A stretch of DNA of 64,000 nucleotides from Salinisphaera orenii subsp. orenii MK-B5 (GCF_003788635.1 NZ_AYKH01000044.1:1-64000), one strand, 5' to 3'. Positions 1 through 9,630 are shown, counted from the first letter of the stretch. Notes: generated by a model from the sequence alone, not told the origin. Made by a program: numbers and translations.

Positions 1-478
1 TGGTCGCCATGAGCACAGCCGCGCCCGAACGCGCGAGCACCGGCGCGGCGACCAGCGCCAGTGCATCCCCGGTCCCGACGAGGACCGTCAGCGCCGTGGC
101 CTTGGTCAGCAGCAGCAGGACCAGTGCGACCACCGCCATCGGCCCGGCCGCCGGATCGCGCATGACCGCCAGACAGCGCTCGGGATCGCGGTGGCCGGCG
201 AACCAGGCATCCGTGCAGTCGGCCAGACCGTCGAGATGCAGGGCACCGCTCAGCGCCGCCCAGACCGCGAGCGTGAGCACCGCCGCGAGCCCCGCGTGCG
301 CGCCCGCCAGCAGCCCCGCTGCGAGCGCGACCAGCAAGCCGATCAACAGCCCCACCAGCGGGTAGCAGACCACGGAACGCCCGGAATCGCGCGAGGCGAC
401 CGGCGTGTGCACCAGCGGCCCGACAGGCAGCGTGGTCAGCAGCGCGCAGGCGAGCCAGAAGGGTTGCAGGCGTTTCAT
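1..478 (-). CDS. cobS: Adenosylcobinamide-GDP ribazoletransferase (cobalamin synthase), C-terminus cut by window edge
   Basis: This enzyme joins adenosylcobinamide-GDP to alpha-ribazole (phosphate) to complete the nucleotide loop of B12 and sits in the inner membrane. The frame is open from an ATG at 478 to the window edge, giving about 159 residues of an expected 240-260. Residues 81-87 read HLDGLAD, the family's acidic metal-binding signature, followed by CTDAWFAGHRDPE. Long hydrophobic stretches fall at about 41-60, 65-80 and 115-135. The start codon overlaps the cobC stop by four bases (ATGA), as expected for the last visible gene of this coupled operon. The identity is well supported; the 3' end is not visible. 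Confidence 0.93.
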   Translation of the reverse strand, partial: MKRLQPFWLACALLTTLPVGPLVHTPVASRDSGRSVVCYPLVGLLIGLLVALAAGLLAGAHAGLAAVLTLAVWAALSGALHLDGLADCTDAWFAGHRDPERCLAVMRDPAAGPMAVVALVLLLLTKATALTVLVGTGDALALVAAPVLARSGAAVLMAT

Positions 479-1098
479 GCGACGTCGTCCCCGCCGATGT
501 TGTGTCCGACCAGCCGCAGCATGTCGCCTTGCGCCGCGTGCGTCACGCGGAGGCGGCTGAGACAGGCGTAGGGCGTGGCCAGCCGCTGGATGGCGGTGCC
601 CGGCATGGCGAGCAGATCGCCGAGCAGGGCGCGCATCAGCCCGCCGTGGGTCACGATCACGCCGTGGCTGCCGCGGGCCGCGTCGATGCGATCGTCGAAG
701 CCTTCGCGGGCGCGCGCCCGCACCGCCGCCAGCGCCTCGCCGCCGGGCGGCGGGTGGGCCTCGGGATCGGCCAGCCAGGCGGATGCCGCAGTCTCGTCCT
801 CGGCCCAGACGTCGGCCACCGGCCGGCCTTCCCAGGCGCCGAAGGACATCTCGCGGAACCGGGCGTCCACGCTGCAGGCGAGGCCGCGCTCGGCGGCCAG
901 GGCCTCGGCGAAGGCCCGGCAGCGGATCAGCGGCGAGCTGGTCACCCACTGCCAGTCCGGCACGCCCGCGGCCACGCGCCGCAGCCGCGCCCAGCCCGCC
1001 GCGGCCAGGGCCACGTCCCGCGAGCCGCGGAAGATGGCGCCGCCCTCGCACTCGGCGTGGCGCAGCAGGTCGATGGTCGTGGTCGCGATCCCGGTCAT
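475..1098 (-). CDS. cobC: Histidine phosphatase family protein, probable alpha-ribazole phosphatase
   Basis: This 207-residue protein of the phosphoglycerate-mutase-like histidine phosphatase superfamily probably removes the phosphate from alpha-ribazole 5'-phosphate or from adenosylcobalamin 5'-phosphate. The catalytic signature is RHAE at residues 13-16, with His14 as the expected phospho-acceptor. Glu83 follows in a FREMSFGAWEG stretch, and the second histidine lies in VTHGGLMRA (His151). The superfamily is broad, so the specific CobC call rests on position: it overlaps cobT upstream and cobS downstream by four bases each. It could dephosphorylate another small substrate, but the cob context makes that unlikely. 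Confidence 0.88.
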   Translation of the reverse strand: MTGIATTTIDLLRHAECEGGAIFRGSRDVALAAAGWARLRRVAAGVPDWQWVTSSPLIRCRAFAEALAAERGLACSVDARFREMSFGAWEGRPVADVWAEDETAASAWLADPEAHPPPGGEALAAVRARAREGFDDRIDAARGSHGVIVTHGGLMRALLGDLLAMPGTAIQRLATPYACLSRLRVTHAAQGDMLRLVGHNIGGDDVA

Positions 1099-2159
1099 TC
1101 GCCGCCCCCGCCGTCGGCCACGCCGGCATCGGCGAAGGTCGCCATGTCGGCATGCACGACCAGCGCCGAGCGCAGCAGGGACAGCGCGACGACCGCGCCG
1201 CTGCCCTCGCCGAGGCGCATGCCCAGATCCAGCAGCGGCTCTGCCTCGAGGGCGGCGAGGGCGCGGCCGTGACCGGCCTCGGCCGAGCGGTGGGCGAACA
1301 GCAGCCAGTCGCGCGTGCCGGGGTTGATCGCACAGGCGGCCAGGGCGGCGACGGTGGTGATGAAGCCGTCCACCAGCACCGGCACGCCGGCCTGGGCCGC
1401 GGCCACGAAAGCGCCCGCCAGGGCCGCGATCTCGAGCCCGCCGACCCGCTGCAGCACCGCGAGGGCGCGCTCGGGGCCGGCCAGTGCCCGCCAGTCGCCG
1501 CCGTGGCGGGCCAGACCGGCGGCGATGGCCTCGCGCTTGCGCGCCAGGCCGGCGTCGTCCACGCCGGTGCCGCGACCGATCGCCGCCTCCGGCGCGACGT
1601 CGAGCAGCCCGGCCAGCACCGCAGCCGCGCTGGTGGTGTTACCGATGCCCATCTCGCCGCCGATGAACAGCGACGCGGCCGCGTCGACACGTGCGCGGCC
1701 GGCGGCGAGCGCGGCCTCCAGCAGCGGCGGCGTCAGCGCCGGCGTCAAGGTGAAATCCGCGCTGCCGGGTGCCAGCTGCAGGTCGAGCACGCCGGCGGCG
1801 GCCGGCAGCGGCTCGACCGTGCCCAGATTGACCACGGTCAGACGCGCGTCGCCGGCGCGCGCGAGCACGGCCACCGCGGCGCCGCCGGTGGCGAAGTTGG
1901 CGATCATCTGCCCCGTGACCGCCTGCGGAAAGGCCGAGACCCCGCGCGCCGCCACGCCGTGATCGGCGGCGAACACGCAGACATCGACGCGCTCCAGCCG
2001 GGGCACGGCGCGCCCCTGCCAGCCGGCGAAGTCCTCGGCCAGAATCTCCAGGCGGCCGAGGGCCCCGGGCGGCTTGGTCAGCTGTCGTTGACGGGCGCGC
2101 GCCGCCGCCCGGGCCGTGGGGTCGATGGCGGCGGTGGGCCGCAGCAGCCAGTCGTTCAT
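1095..2159 (-). CDS. cobT: Nicotinate-nucleotide:dimethylbenzimidazole phosphoribosyltransferase
   Basis: CobT makes alpha-ribazole phosphate from nicotinate mononucleotide and 5,6-dimethylbenzimidazole, supplying the lower ligand of B12. The protein has 354 residues, which is normal for the family. It opens with the typical KPPGALGRLE segment, followed by DHGVAARGVSAFP and the GGEMGIGNTTSAAA motif. The C-terminal GEGSGA places the catalytic Glu at 318, next to Glu317 of the Salmonella enzyme. The reading frame is open further upstream across cobU, but the ATG at 2159 is chosen because it overlaps the cobU stop by four bases and matches the family N-terminus. Confidence 0.96.
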   Translation of the reverse strand: MNDWLLRPTAAIDPTARAAARARQRQLTKPPGALGRLEILAEDFAGWQGRAVPRLERVDVCVFAADHGVAARGVSAFPQAVTGQMIANFATGGAAVAVLARAGDARLTVVNLGTVEPLPAAAGVLDLQLAPGSADFTLTPALTPPLLEAALAAGRARVDAAASLFIGGEMGIGNTTSAAAVLAGLLDVAPEAAIGRGTGVDDAGLARKREAIAAGLARHGGDWRALAGPERALAVLQRVGGLEIAALAGAFVAAAQAGVPVLVDGFITTVAALAACAINPGTRDWLLFAHRSAEAGHGRALAALEAEPLLDLGMRLGEGSGAVVALSLLRSALVVHADMATFADAGVADGGGGE

Positions 2160-2689
2160 GGGCAGTCGTCCTTCAGGGTCGTCGGCAGGCCGGCCACCAC
2201 CAGGGTGACGCGGGCGCAGGTCGCGGCCAGACGCTGGTGCAGGCGCCCGGCCTCGTCCACGAACGTGCGCGAGAGCGCGCCCATCGGCACCACCCCGGAG
2301 CCGACCTCGTTGCTGACCAGCAGCAGCCGGGCGCGGCTGGCCGCGACCGCCGTCAGCAGCGCCTCGCGTTCGGCGGGCCAGCAGTCTTCGGTGAGTGCGT
2401 TGGTCAGCCACAGGGTGAGGCAGTCGACCAGCACGCAGGTGCCGGGCGCGTCGTGGCGGGCCAGCGCGGCGGCCAGATCCAGCGGCGCCTCGACCGTCTC
2501 CCAGCGCGGGTCGCGCCGGGCCCGGTGGCGGTCGATGCGGTCCTGCATCTCCGAATCCTGCGCCCGGGCGGTGGCCACATAGACCCAGCGGCCGACATCC
2601 CCGGCCGCCAGCGCCTGCGCTTCCGCGAAGGCGGACTTGCCGCTGCGGGCCCCGCCGAGCACCAGATGTGCGCACCTACCCTCAGCCAT
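2156..2689 (-). CDS. cobU: Adenosylcobinamide kinase / adenosylcobinamide-phosphate guanylyltransferase
   Basis: This bifunctional enzyme phosphorylates adenosylcobinamide and then attaches GMP, activating it for CobS. The 177-residue protein starts with a P-loop at residues 12-19 (GGARSGKS). His55, in an RIDRHRARR stretch, is the likely guanylylated histidine. DCLTLWLTN (about 96-104), SNEVGSG and the closing VAGLPTTLK are all family hallmarks. Its start overlaps the end of the ABC ATPase gene by eight bases and its stop overlaps cobT by four. It lacks nothing expected for a functional enzyme. Confidence 0.95.
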   Translation of the reverse strand: MAEGRCAHLVLGGARSGKSAFAEAQALAAGDVGRWVYVATARAQDSEMQDRIDRHRARRDPRWETVEAPLDLAAALARHDAPGTCVLVDCLTLWLTNALTEDCWPAEREALLTAVAASRARLLLVSNEVGSGVVPMGALSRTFVDEAGRLHQRLAATCARVTLVVAGLPTTLKDDCP

Positions 2690-3458
2690 GCAGCACCACC
2701 GGTGTATGGGTGCGCGGATGCGTCATCACACAGGCATCGGCATCGAAAAGGCGGCGCATGGTATCGACCGTGACGACATCCGCCGGCACGCCCTGAGCCA
2801 CGGCCGCGCCGTCGCGCAGTGCGAGCATGCGATCGGCGTGGCGCGCGGCCAGGCTGATGTCGTGCAGCACCACGACCACGGCCGCACCGCCGGCGGCGAA
2901 GGCGGCGATGCGATCCATGACCAGCGCCTGATGGCCGATGTCCAGCGCGGCCACCGGCTCGTCGAGCAGCAGCAGGCGCTCACCGGCGTCCTCCGGGCGC
3001 CAGATCTGGGCGAGCACGCGGGCCAGCTGGACCCGCTGCTTCTCGCCGCCCGACAGCCGCGGGTACAGCCGGCGGCGCAGATGATCGATGTCGGTGGCCG
3101 CACAGACCGCCTCGATCACGGCCCGGTCGGCGACCGCGCCTGAGGCGTGCGGGGTGCGCCCGAGGGCCACCACCTCGTCCACCGTGAACGGGAAATCGAG
3201 CGTGCTCGCCTGCGGCAACAGCGCCAGTCGACAGGCCCGCTCGCGATCGCCGAGCGCGGTCAGCGGCCGGCCGCCGACACGGATGTCGCCGCGCGCGGGG
3301 GCGTGATCGCCGATCAGCGTGTGCAGCAGGCTGGACTTGCCGGCGCCGTTGGGCCCGATCACGGCCAGCCGCTCGCCGGCGGCCAGATGGAACGACAGCC
3401 CGCGGAGCAGGGTCCGGCCGCCGCGGGCGACATCGACGTCGGCCACCTCGAGCATCAC
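2682..3458 (-). CDS. ABC transporter ATP-binding protein, corrinoid (BtuD) type by context, HmuV-like by sequence
   Basis: This is the cytoplasmic ATPase of a FecCD-type importer. In 258 residues it shows Walker A GPNGAGKSS (35-43), a Q-loop LLPQAS, signature LSGGEKQRVQ (135-144), Walker B LLLLDEP (162-168) and an H-loop VLHDIS. The stretch around the signature (QLARVLAQIW) resembles heme importers of the HmuV group more than E. coli BtuD. Its place between the permease gene (four-base overlap) and cobU (eight-base overlap), behind a B12 riboswitch, argues for a corrinoid substrate. No periplasmic binding protein gene is present in the window, so the substrate stays an inference. Confidence 0.85.
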   Translation of the reverse strand: MMLEVADVDVARGGRTLLRGLSFHLAAGERLAVIGPNGAGKSSLLHTLIGDHAPARGDIRVGGRPLTALGDRERACRLALLPQASTLDFPFTVDEVVALGRTPHASGAVADRAVIEAVCAATDIDHLRRRLYPRLSGGEKQRVQLARVLAQIWRPEDAGERLLLLDEPVAALDIGHQALVMDRIAAFAAGGAAVVVVLHDISLAARHADRMLALRDGAAVAQGVPADVVTVDTMRRLFDADACVMTHPRTHTPVVLHG

Positions 3459-4462
3459 GGCATCCCGTATTCGCGCCGCCGCCGCAGCAGCGAGATGAAG
3501 AACGGCGCCCCCAGCAGCGCGGTGAGCAGCCCCACCGGCAGCTCGCTCGGGGCGATCACGAGGCGCGCCAGGGTGTCCGCGGCCAGCAGCAGCACCGCGC
3601 CGGCGAGCGCCGAGGCCGGCAGCAGCCCGCGGTGGTCCGGCCCGATCAGCATGCGCACCACATGCGGCACCACCAGCCCGACGAAGGCGATGGCTCCGGC
3701 CACCGCCACCGAGACCCCGACCCCGGCCGCGGCCAGAAGCACCAGCCGGCGCTTGACCGCATCCACGGCCACACCCAGATGGCGCGCCTCGGATTCGCCC
3801 AGCAGCAGGGCGTTGAGTGCGTTCGCCTGGGCTGGCAGAACGCCGAGGATGACCACGGCCACGGCGGCCACGATGGCCACCCGCGGCCAGTTCGCGCCGT
3901 CCAGACCGCCCATGCGCCAGAGGCTGATCCGGCGCAGCATGTCGTTGCTGGCATAGAACTCAAGCAGCGAGGACAGGCTGCCGGCGATCGCGCCGATGGC
4001 GATGCCGGCCAGCAGCATGGTCGCCACCGACGTGCCGGCGGCGTCGGTGGCCAGCCGGTAGACGACGATCACGGCCAGAGTGCCGCCGGCGAAGGCGCCC
4101 AGCGAGACCAGCGACAGCCCCGCCAGCCCGGACAGGGCGCCGCCGAAGACGATGGCCAGGCTGGCGCCGGCCGAGGCCCCGGCGGTCACCCCGATCAGCG
4201 AGGGATCGGCCAGCGGATTGCGGAACAGCCCCTGCATGGCCGCGCCGCAGACCGCCAGCAGCGCGCCCACCAGGGCGGTGAGCACGGCGCGCGGCGCGCG
4301 GATGTGCTGCACGATCAGCCCGAGCCGGGCGTCGTCGCCCTGACCGACCAGCGCCGCGAACACGCCGGCGGGCGGCAGCGCCACCGCGCCCAGCAGGATC
4401 GCCACCAGCAGCGCCGCCGGCAGCGCCAGTGTCAGCACGACGAGCAGCGTGCGCGGCTTCAC
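3455..4462 (-). CDS. FecCD-family ABC permease, probable vitamin B12/corrinoid permease (BtuC-like)
   Basis: This is the inner-membrane channel subunit of the importer, 335 residues with roughly nine or ten hydrophobic segments. Family marks are the first transmembrane helix near the N-terminus, [13 protein letters not shown] and [15 protein letters not shown] (about 54-88), [10 protein letters not shown] (about 265-275) and [16 protein letters not shown] near the end. It overlaps cbiP upstream and the ATPase downstream by four bases each, so all three are made from one message. Siderophore or heme transport is possible on sequence alone; B12 is favoured by the operon and the riboswitch. Confidence 0.88.
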   Translation of the reverse strand: MKPRTLLVVLTLALPAALLVAILLGAVALPPAGVFAALVGQGDDARLGLIVQHIRAPRAVLTALVGALLAVCGAAMQGLFRNPLADPSLIGVTAGASAGASLAIVFGGALSGLAGLSLVSLGAFAGGTLAVIVVYRLATDAAGTSVATMLLAGIAIGAIAGSLSSLLEFYASNDMLRRISLWRMGGLDGANWPRVAIVAAVAVVILGVLPAQANALNALLLGESEARHLGVAVDAVKRRLVLLAAAGVGVSVAVAGAIAFVGLVVPHVVRMLIGPDHRGLLPASALAGAVLLLAADTLARLVIAPSELPVGLLTALLGAPFFISLLRRRREYGMP

Positions 4463-5895
4463 GGCAGCCGGTCCAGATCGATGGCGGCCTCGACGGCGTC
4501 GGCCAGCCGCTCCAGTTCCGCCTCGCGGATCGCCTGCTGGTCGACCGCCTGACCGTCGGCCAACCCCGCCCAGGCCAGCAGGGCGTCGCAGCCGGCGGCG
4601 GTGTCGAACAGGCCGTGCAGATAGGTGCCGGCGATCTGTCCGTCCGCCGAGATCGCGCCGTCGGGGCCGTCGGCCAGGGCCACGAACGGCCGCGCCAGCG
4701 CGGCCCCGGTGGTGTGGCCGCAGTGGATGCGATAGCCGCGCACCGCACCGCCCGCGACCAGCGTGCCGGCCACGTTCTGCAGGTGTTTCTCGGTGTCGAT
4801 CGTGGTCTCCAGATCGAGCAGGCCCAGCCCCGCGGTGGTGCCGGGCGCGTCCTCCACGCCTTCCGGATCGGCCACGCTGCGCCCCAGCATCTGGTAGCCG
4901 CCGCAGATGCCGAGCAGCTTGCCGCCGTAGCGCAGGTGCCGTCGGATATGGTCGTCCCAGCCGCGCTCGCGCAGGAAGGCAAGGTCCGCACGCACGTTCT
5001 TGGAGCCGGGCAGCACAATCAGATCCGCACCGCCCGGGCGATCGCCGGGCCCGACCCAGCGCAGATCCACCTGCGGGTGCAATCGCAGGGCGTCGAGGTC
5101 GGTGTGGTTGGAGATGCGCGGCAGGGCCGGCACCTCGACCACCATCCGGGGCTCGCCGTCCAGGCGCTGGTCGCGCGCGATCGCGTCCTCGGCCTCCAGA
5201 TGCAGACCGGTCAGCCAGGGCAGCACGCCGAACACCGGCTTGCCGGTATGGGCCTCGAGCCAGTCGAGACCGGACTGCAGCAGGGCGATATCGCCGCGGA
5301 AGCGATTGATCACGAACCCGGCCACCCGGTCGCGTTCGGAGTCCGACAGCAGCGCCAGCGTCCCCACGATCTGGGCGAACACGCCGCCCTTGTCGATATC
5401 GGCGACCAGGATCACCGGACAGTCCACGGCCTCGGCGAAGCCCATGTTGGCGATATCGCCGTCGCGCAGATTGATCTCGGCGGGGCTGCCCGCGCCCTCG
5501 ACCAGCACCCGCTCATGGGCCGCCGCCAGACGGGCGTGGGAGGCGCGCACGGCGGCCATCGCGACGCGCTTGTAGTCGTGATAGGCGCCGGCCCCCATCG
5601 CCCCCACGGCGCGGCCGTGGACGATGACCTGGGCGCCGGTGTCGCTGGAGGGCTTGATCAGCACCGGGCTCATGTCGATCGTCGGCGCCAGCCCGCAGGC
5701 CTGGGCCTGGACGGCCTGGGCGCGGGCGATCTCGCCGCCGTCGACCGACACCGCGCTGTTGAGCGACATGTTCTGCGGCTTGAACGGGGCCACCGCCACG
5801 CCGCGCCGATGCCAGGCCCGGGCCAGCCCGGCGACCAGGGTCGACTTGCCGGCGTCGGTGGCCGTGCCCTGGATCATGAGCGTCCTAGCGGGCAT
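4459..5895 (-). CDS. cbiP: Cobyric acid synthase
   Basis: Cobyric acid synthase amidates side chains b, d, e and g of the corrin ring using glutamine and ATP. In 478 residues it carries an N-terminal dethiobiotin-synthetase-like P-loop ([10 protein letters not shown], 10-19), the [10 protein letters not shown] segment and [12 protein letters not shown]-terminal class I glutaminase half follows, with [10 protein letters not shown] holding the nucleophilic Cys and GTYLHGLFD holding the active-site His. Its start overlaps the end of cbiZ by eleven bases. This is notable because CbiZ regenerates cobyric acid for salvage, while no corrin-ring synthesis gene is visible here. Confidence 0.95.
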   Translation of the reverse strand: MPARTLMIQGTATDAGKSTLVAGLARAWHRRGVAVAPFKPQNMSLNSAVSVDGGEIARAQAVQAQACGLAPTIDMSPVLIKPSSDTGAQVIVHGRAVGAMGAGAYHDYKRVAMAAVRASHARLAAAHERVLVEGAGSPAEINLRDGDIANMGFAEAVDCPVILVADIDKGGVFAQIVGTLALLSDSERDRVAGFVINRFRGDIALLQSGLDWLEAHTGKPVFGVLPWLTGLHLEAEDAIARDQRLDGEPRMVVEVPALPRISNHTDLDALRLHPQVDLRWVGPGDRPGGADLIVLPGSKNVRADLAFLRERGWDDHIRRHLRYGGKLLGICGGYQMLGRSVADPEGVEDAPGTTAGLGLLDLETTIDTEKHLQNVAGTLVAGGAVRGYRIHCGHTTGAALARPFVALADGPDGAISADGQIAGTYLHGLFDTAAGCDALLAWAGLADGQAVDQQAIREAELERLADAVEAAIDLDRLP

Positions 5896-6691
5896 GGGCC
5901 ACTCCCCGCATCCCCGCCAGCGCGTCGCCGAGCGCGGCGATCATCAGCCGCGCCGCGAGCTCGCCGAAACGGGTGTGCTTGCCGGTGTAGGCCAGCGGCG
6001 CGCCGTCGAGGCCGGCGAAGACCGCGGTGGCGTCGGTCCCGGTGCCGGTGGCCGGCGCGCCCGTGACGGGGCTGGTCACGCCGTGATCGGCGAGCGTCGC
6101 CGTCTTGGCCTCGGTGAGCGTGGCCAGCGTCTCGGCACAGGCCGCCGGCGTCAGCGCCAGACTGGTGCCGAAGGCGCAGTTGATGGTGCCGACCGGCTCA
6201 TCACCAAGCGGCCCATCGCCGGCCGGCACCAGCTCGGCGCCGTCGGCGGGGTCCCCGGCGCGGCGGGCGTTGGCCAGACCCGCGGTGAGCAGCAGACACA
6301 GCGTGTGGCCGGCCTCGCGGACGCTGGCCAGCCGCAGCCGGTGCATCCAGGCGCCGGTCATCATGCCCACGCTGTCGGCGGGCAGGCCTCGCGCCGCCGC
6401 GGTCTCGGCGACCAGCGCTGCGGGCCCGCCGGCGTGCCGGGGCGCAGCGGCATCAACGGTCATGTTGCAGAAACCGCCGGCCTGCCCCCAGCCGCCATTG
6501 ACCAGCGCCGAACTGAGCACCGGGCGCGGGCGATCGAAGAGCACGCCGACGGCCCCGCGATCGACGCGGCCGTGCCAGCCGGGCGGCAGGGCACCGGCGG
6601 GCAGAGCGAGCGGCGTCGCGTCGCCCGCCAGCGCTGCGGCCGACCAGCATGCCGGCGCGCCGTGCGCGTTGTCGTCCGCGGCGGCGATCAG
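5885..6691 (-). CDS. cbiZ: Adenosylcobinamide amidohydrolase; start probably a CTG overlapping the cobO stop
   Basis: CbiZ cleaves the aminopropanol arm from scavenged cobinamides to give adenosylcobyric acid. Family motifs are clear: [48 protein letters not shown] and ATGTGTDA. The first ATG/GTG/TTG codon of the frame is a GTG at 6544, only about ten residues before the ALVNGG motif. Codons upstream of it stay open and keep a protein-like composition ([21 protein letters not shown]) up to the end of cobO. A CTG at 6691-6689 overlaps the cobO TGA in the same four-base way as the other junctions of this operon, so I give 268 residues. The shorter 219-residue form from 6544 is the conservative alternative. 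Confidence 0.85.
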   Translation of the reverse strand: MIAAADDNAHGAPACWSAAALAGDATPLALPAGALPPGWHGRVDRGAVGVLFDRPRPVLSSALVNGGWGQAGGFCNMTVDAAAPRHAGGPAALVAETAAARGLPADSVGMMTGAWMHRLRLASVREAGHTLCLLLTAGLANARRAGDPADGAELVPAGDGPLGDEPVGTINCAFGTSLALTPAACAETLATLTEAKTATLADHGVTSPVTGAPATGTGTDATAVFAGLDGAPLAYTGKHTRFGELAARLMIAALGDALAGMRGVAHAR

Positions 6692-7308
6692 TAGTCCACG
6701 CCCCGCCGCGCCTTGATGCCGGCCTTGAAGGCGTGCTTGACGTTGTCGACCTCGGAGACCGTGTCGGCGAGCTCACGCAGGGCCGAACCGCCGCCGCGAC
6801 CGGTGACGATCACCGACTGCTCCTGCGGCCGGTTCGCGATCGCATCCAGCACGCGCTGCTCGTCCAGATACTTGTAGCCAAGCATGTAGGTCAGCTCGTC
6901 GATGACGACCAGATCGTAGGAGGCATCGCGCAGCATCGGTTCGACATAGCCCCAGGTCCGCTCGGCGGCTTCGATGTCGCCCGAGCGATCCTGGGTGTTC
7001 CACGTGAATCCAGTACCCATCTGGTGGAAATCCACCTGCGGGCAGTGATCGCGCAGATAGAGCTCCTCACCGGAGAGCTGCACGCCCTTGATGAACTGCA
7101 CCACGCCGATCTTCTGGCCGTAGCCCAGCGCGCGCATGACCATGCCGAAGGCCGAGGAGGACTTGCCCTTGCCCTTGCCGGTGATGAACACGAACACGCC
7201 GCGTTCGGTGTCCGCGGCCTCGATCGCGGCGTCCACGCGATCCTTTTGCTTCGCCATCGCGGCCTTGTGGCGTCGATCCTTGTCGGTGTCGGTCGTCTCG
7301 TCGCTCAT
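6688..7308 (-). CDS. cobO: Cob(I)alamin / cob(I)yrinic acid a,c-diamide adenosyltransferase
   Basis: This enzyme adds the 5'-deoxyadenosyl group to reduced corrinoids, making the substrate form used by CbiZ, CbiP and CobU. The 206-residue protein has the P-loop TGKGKGKSS (43-51), followed by GMVMRALGYG, VQFIKG, DLVVIDELTYM and VTGRGG, all typical of the CobA/CobO family and not of PduO. It starts 53 bases after btuB and ends in a four-base overlap with the proposed cbiZ CTG start. The N-terminus is basic, as is common in the family. Confidence 0.95.
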   Translation of the reverse strand: MSDETTDTDKDRRHKAAMAKQKDRVDAAIEAADTERGVFVFITGKGKGKSSSAFGMVMRALGYGQKIGVVQFIKGVQLSGEELYLRDHCPQVDFHQMGTGFTWNTQDRSGDIEAAERTWGYVEPMLRDASYDLVVIDELTYMLGYKYLDEQRVLDAIANRPQEQSVIVTGRGGGSALRELADTVSEVDNVKHAFKAGIKARRGVDY

Positions 7309-7361
7309 GGTGGCTCCGGTCGGGGCCGCAGCGGGCGCGTCGGCCCCGCTGCGGCATCGGT

Positions 7362-9278
7362 TTACTGCGGCTGGTAGCGCAGCGTGAAGAAGACATTGCG
7401 GTCGGCCTGATTGTAGAACCGTGCGGTCTCGTAGTCCTCGTCGAAGACATTGTTGAGCTGGGCCTGCAGCCGCCAGTCGCGTGCGACATCCATCGCGACG
7501 CGTAGATCCACGAGCTGATAGCTGTCCAGCTCGTTCTGATTGGCCAGGTCGTCATAGCTCGAATCGGCCAGCGTCAGGCTCGCGCCCGCACTGTAGCGCC
7601 CGAACGCACGATCCACATCGAACTGCGCGGAATATCCGGGCCGACGCGGCAGGTCGTTGCCCCGATCGGCGCCGTCCGTGCGATTCTCGGCCTCCAGCCA
7701 GGTGAACTGCGTGTTGAGCTGCCACTCGGCGATGGTCGTGCCGAGGCTGGCCTCGGCGCCGCGGATCCGCGTCTCCTGGATGTTCGCGGGGCCGAAAGTG
7801 GCCGCGTCGTACGCGATCAGATCGTCGATTTCAGTCTGGTAGGCGTGCAGCGACCACCGGCCCCAGTCGTGATCGGCGTCGAGGCCGATCTCCACGCTCT
7901 CCGACTCCTCGGGGTCGAGATCGGGGTTGCCGTAGTTCGGAAAATACAGCTCGTTGAACGTGGGCGCCTTGAACGCCGTGCCGTAGGAGGCGCTGAGCCG
8001 ATAGGTCTCGGTCAGATCGAAGCCGTAGGTGGCCGAGCCGGTGGCGTGCTCGCCGAACTGCTCGTTGTCGTCGCCGCGGCCGGCGAGCTGGACGTGATGC
8101 CGGCCCCAGTCGCCGAGGTACTGCACGAACACGGCGCTGTTGTCGCGGCTGTCCTCGAGCGCATCGCCGGTGAAATCGTTGCGGCGATCGCCGTCGTTGT
8201 CGCCGTCGACGCTCTCGTGCTCGTAGTCCAGGCCCAGCGTCAGCAGATCGTCGTTCGGCAACGTCCAGTCGTTCTGCCAAGTGACTTGATGACGCTGCGT
8301 CTCGAAGGCGGTGACGTAGACGCCGTCCAGGAAGTTGTCGGCGTCGTCCTGGCTGTTGCCGTAGGACAGCCGGGTGCGCCAGGCCTCGACCGGCCGCCAG
8401 GTCAGGGATGTGCCGATAATCTGCTGGATGCTGTCGCTCGCGTTCTGGGCCGTGCCGTCGAACTCGACGTCGGCCTGCGAGCGCAGGAAATTGAGATCCC
8501 ATTCGACGCCGTTGTCGAAGATGTGGCCGTAATCGAAGGCCAGCGAGACGCGATCGTAACCGTCGTCGTCCGGTTCGTCGGCGAAACAGCCGCCGGCGCC
8601 GGCCGCCTCCGAGCGACAGGAGTCGAAACCGTCGGTCCGGCGCCCGGTCACGCTCAGGTTGTAGTGCGAATTCTCGTCGCTGCCCGAGACGCCGACCTGA
8701 CCCTCATAGGTGCCGTCGCTGCCGGCCCCGAGCTGGAAGTAGGGCCGCGTGCCGCTGGTGCCCCGGCCGTCGCGGGTGAAGATCTGGATCACGCCGCCGA
8801 TCGCATCCGCACCGTACAGCGACGAACGCGGGCCGCGCACGATCTCGATGCGTTCGATCTGTTCGATCGGCAGATCCTCGATGGCGGCCTGGCCGACGGT
8901 CGCCGAGCGGTATTCGACGCCGTCGACTAGCACCAGCGTGTGATCGGATTCGGTACCGCGCAGAAAGACCGAAGTGGACTTGCCCGGGCCGCCGTTGTTG
9001 GCGATGGATACGCCCGGCGTGCGCCGCAGCACGTCGCGCACCGAACGCGCCTGCAGGCGCTCGATGTCGGCGCGCGTGACCACGGTGGTCGGCGCCAGCG
9101 TCTGCGACTCGCGCTGCGGCGTGCGCGTGGCCGTGACCTGGATGCTGTCGAGGCGATCGGCCTCGGCGGACCGCGCGTTGGCGGACGGCGCCGCGAACGT
9201 CACGGGGGCGGCCGTCGTGAACGCGCCGGCGATCGCCAGCGCTACGGCGCGACGGCCGCCGCGGAATGGATGATTCAT
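7362..9278 (-). CDS. btuB: TonB-dependent vitamin B12 receptor
   Basis: This outer-membrane receptor imports corrinoids using TonB energy. The 638-residue precursor has a basic, hydrophobic signal peptide ending near residue 36 (FAAPSANA). A TonB-box-like DSIQVTATRTPQ follows, then the plug domain (RDVLRRTPGVSI, SVFLRGTESDHTLVLVDG, IERIEIVRGPRSSLYGADAIGG). A long barrel with many acidic loops closes with an aromatic C-terminal strand. It is the first gene after the cobalamin riboswitch, which strongly supports B12 as the substrate. A 53-base gap separates it from cobO. Confidence 0.94.
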   Translation of the reverse strand: MNHPFRGGRRAVALAIAGAFTTAAPVTFAAPSANARSAEADRLDSIQVTATRTPQRESQTLAPTTVVTRADIERLQARSVRDVLRRTPGVSIANNGGPGKSTSVFLRGTESDHTLVLVDGVEYRSATVGQAAIEDLPIEQIERIEIVRGPRSSLYGADAIGGVIQIFTRDGRGTSGTRPYFQLGAGSDGTYEGQVGVSGSDENSHYNLSVTGRRTDGFDSCRSEAAGAGGCFADEPDDDGYDRVSLAFDYGHIFDNGVEWDLNFLRSQADVEFDGTAQNASDSIQQIIGTSLTWRPVEAWRTRLSYGNSQDDADNFLDGVYVTAFETQRHQVTWQNDWTLPNDDLLTLGLDYEHESVDGDNDGDRRNDFTGDALEDSRDNSAVFVQYLGDWGRHHVQLAGRGDDNEQFGEHATGSATYGFDLTETYRLSASYGTAFKAPTFNELYFPNYGNPDLDPEESESVEIGLDADHDWGRWSLHAYQTEIDDLIAYDAATFGPANIQETRIRGAEASLGTTIAEWQLNTQFTWLEAENRTDGADRGNDLPRRPGYSAQFDVDRAFGRYSAGASLTLADSSYDDLANQNELDSYQLVDLRVAMDVARDWRLQAQLNNVFDEDYETARFYNQADRNVFFTLRYQPQ

Positions 9279-9417
9279 CGGTTCCCCCTGGACTGGGACG
9301 CGCGCACCCGCGCGCCGGAAAACGGCGCGGCCGCGATCGGAGAAAACCGGAAAACGGGCGCGTGTCCGCAGGCTCGCGGGCGCCCATCAGCCGGCCATCG
9401 CCCGCCGCGATGCCGTC

Positions 9418-9622
9418 ACCCCAAGCGACAGGCCGGTCTCCGGGCTTGCGAGCGGCTTTCGCCCGTCTGCCGCGCCTTCCCGGGCGGATGCCCAGTGGCC
9501 CATGCGGTGACGCTGACTCGCTTACCGTTGCGGGGGCAGCGCCGGCCTTGTCTGCACGCTGAGCGCGCGACGCACCGGCTTCCCGTTTCGATCCGCGGCG
9601 GCTCGGCCGCGGATACCTGTAG
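9418..9622 (-). promoter_or_regulatory. Cobalamin (B12) riboswitch upstream of btuB
   Basis: On the minus strand the leader shows the core elements in the right order: AACGGGAAGCCGGTG near 9574-9588, CCCCGCAACGGTA at about 9526-9538, and the B12 box GCCCGGAGACCGGCCTG at about 9429-9445. The box lies about 150 bases before the btuB start. Together these fit a class I cobalamin riboswitch that would lower btuB and cob operon expression when adenosylcobalamin is plentiful. Confidence 0.95.
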
Positions 9623-9630
9623 CGTGGAAG

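Noticed and set aside
2682-4462. Heme importer (hmuUV) as the primary call for the ABC genes
   Set aside because: The ATPase resembles HmuV, but position within a B12-riboswitch operon and overlap with cob genes on both sides favour corrinoid transport.
6996-7011. A third parS-like sequence, TGTTCCACGTGAATCC, inside cobO
   Set aside because: It has three mismatches in the second half-site against the recF palindromes and sits more than 50 kb away; likely chance.
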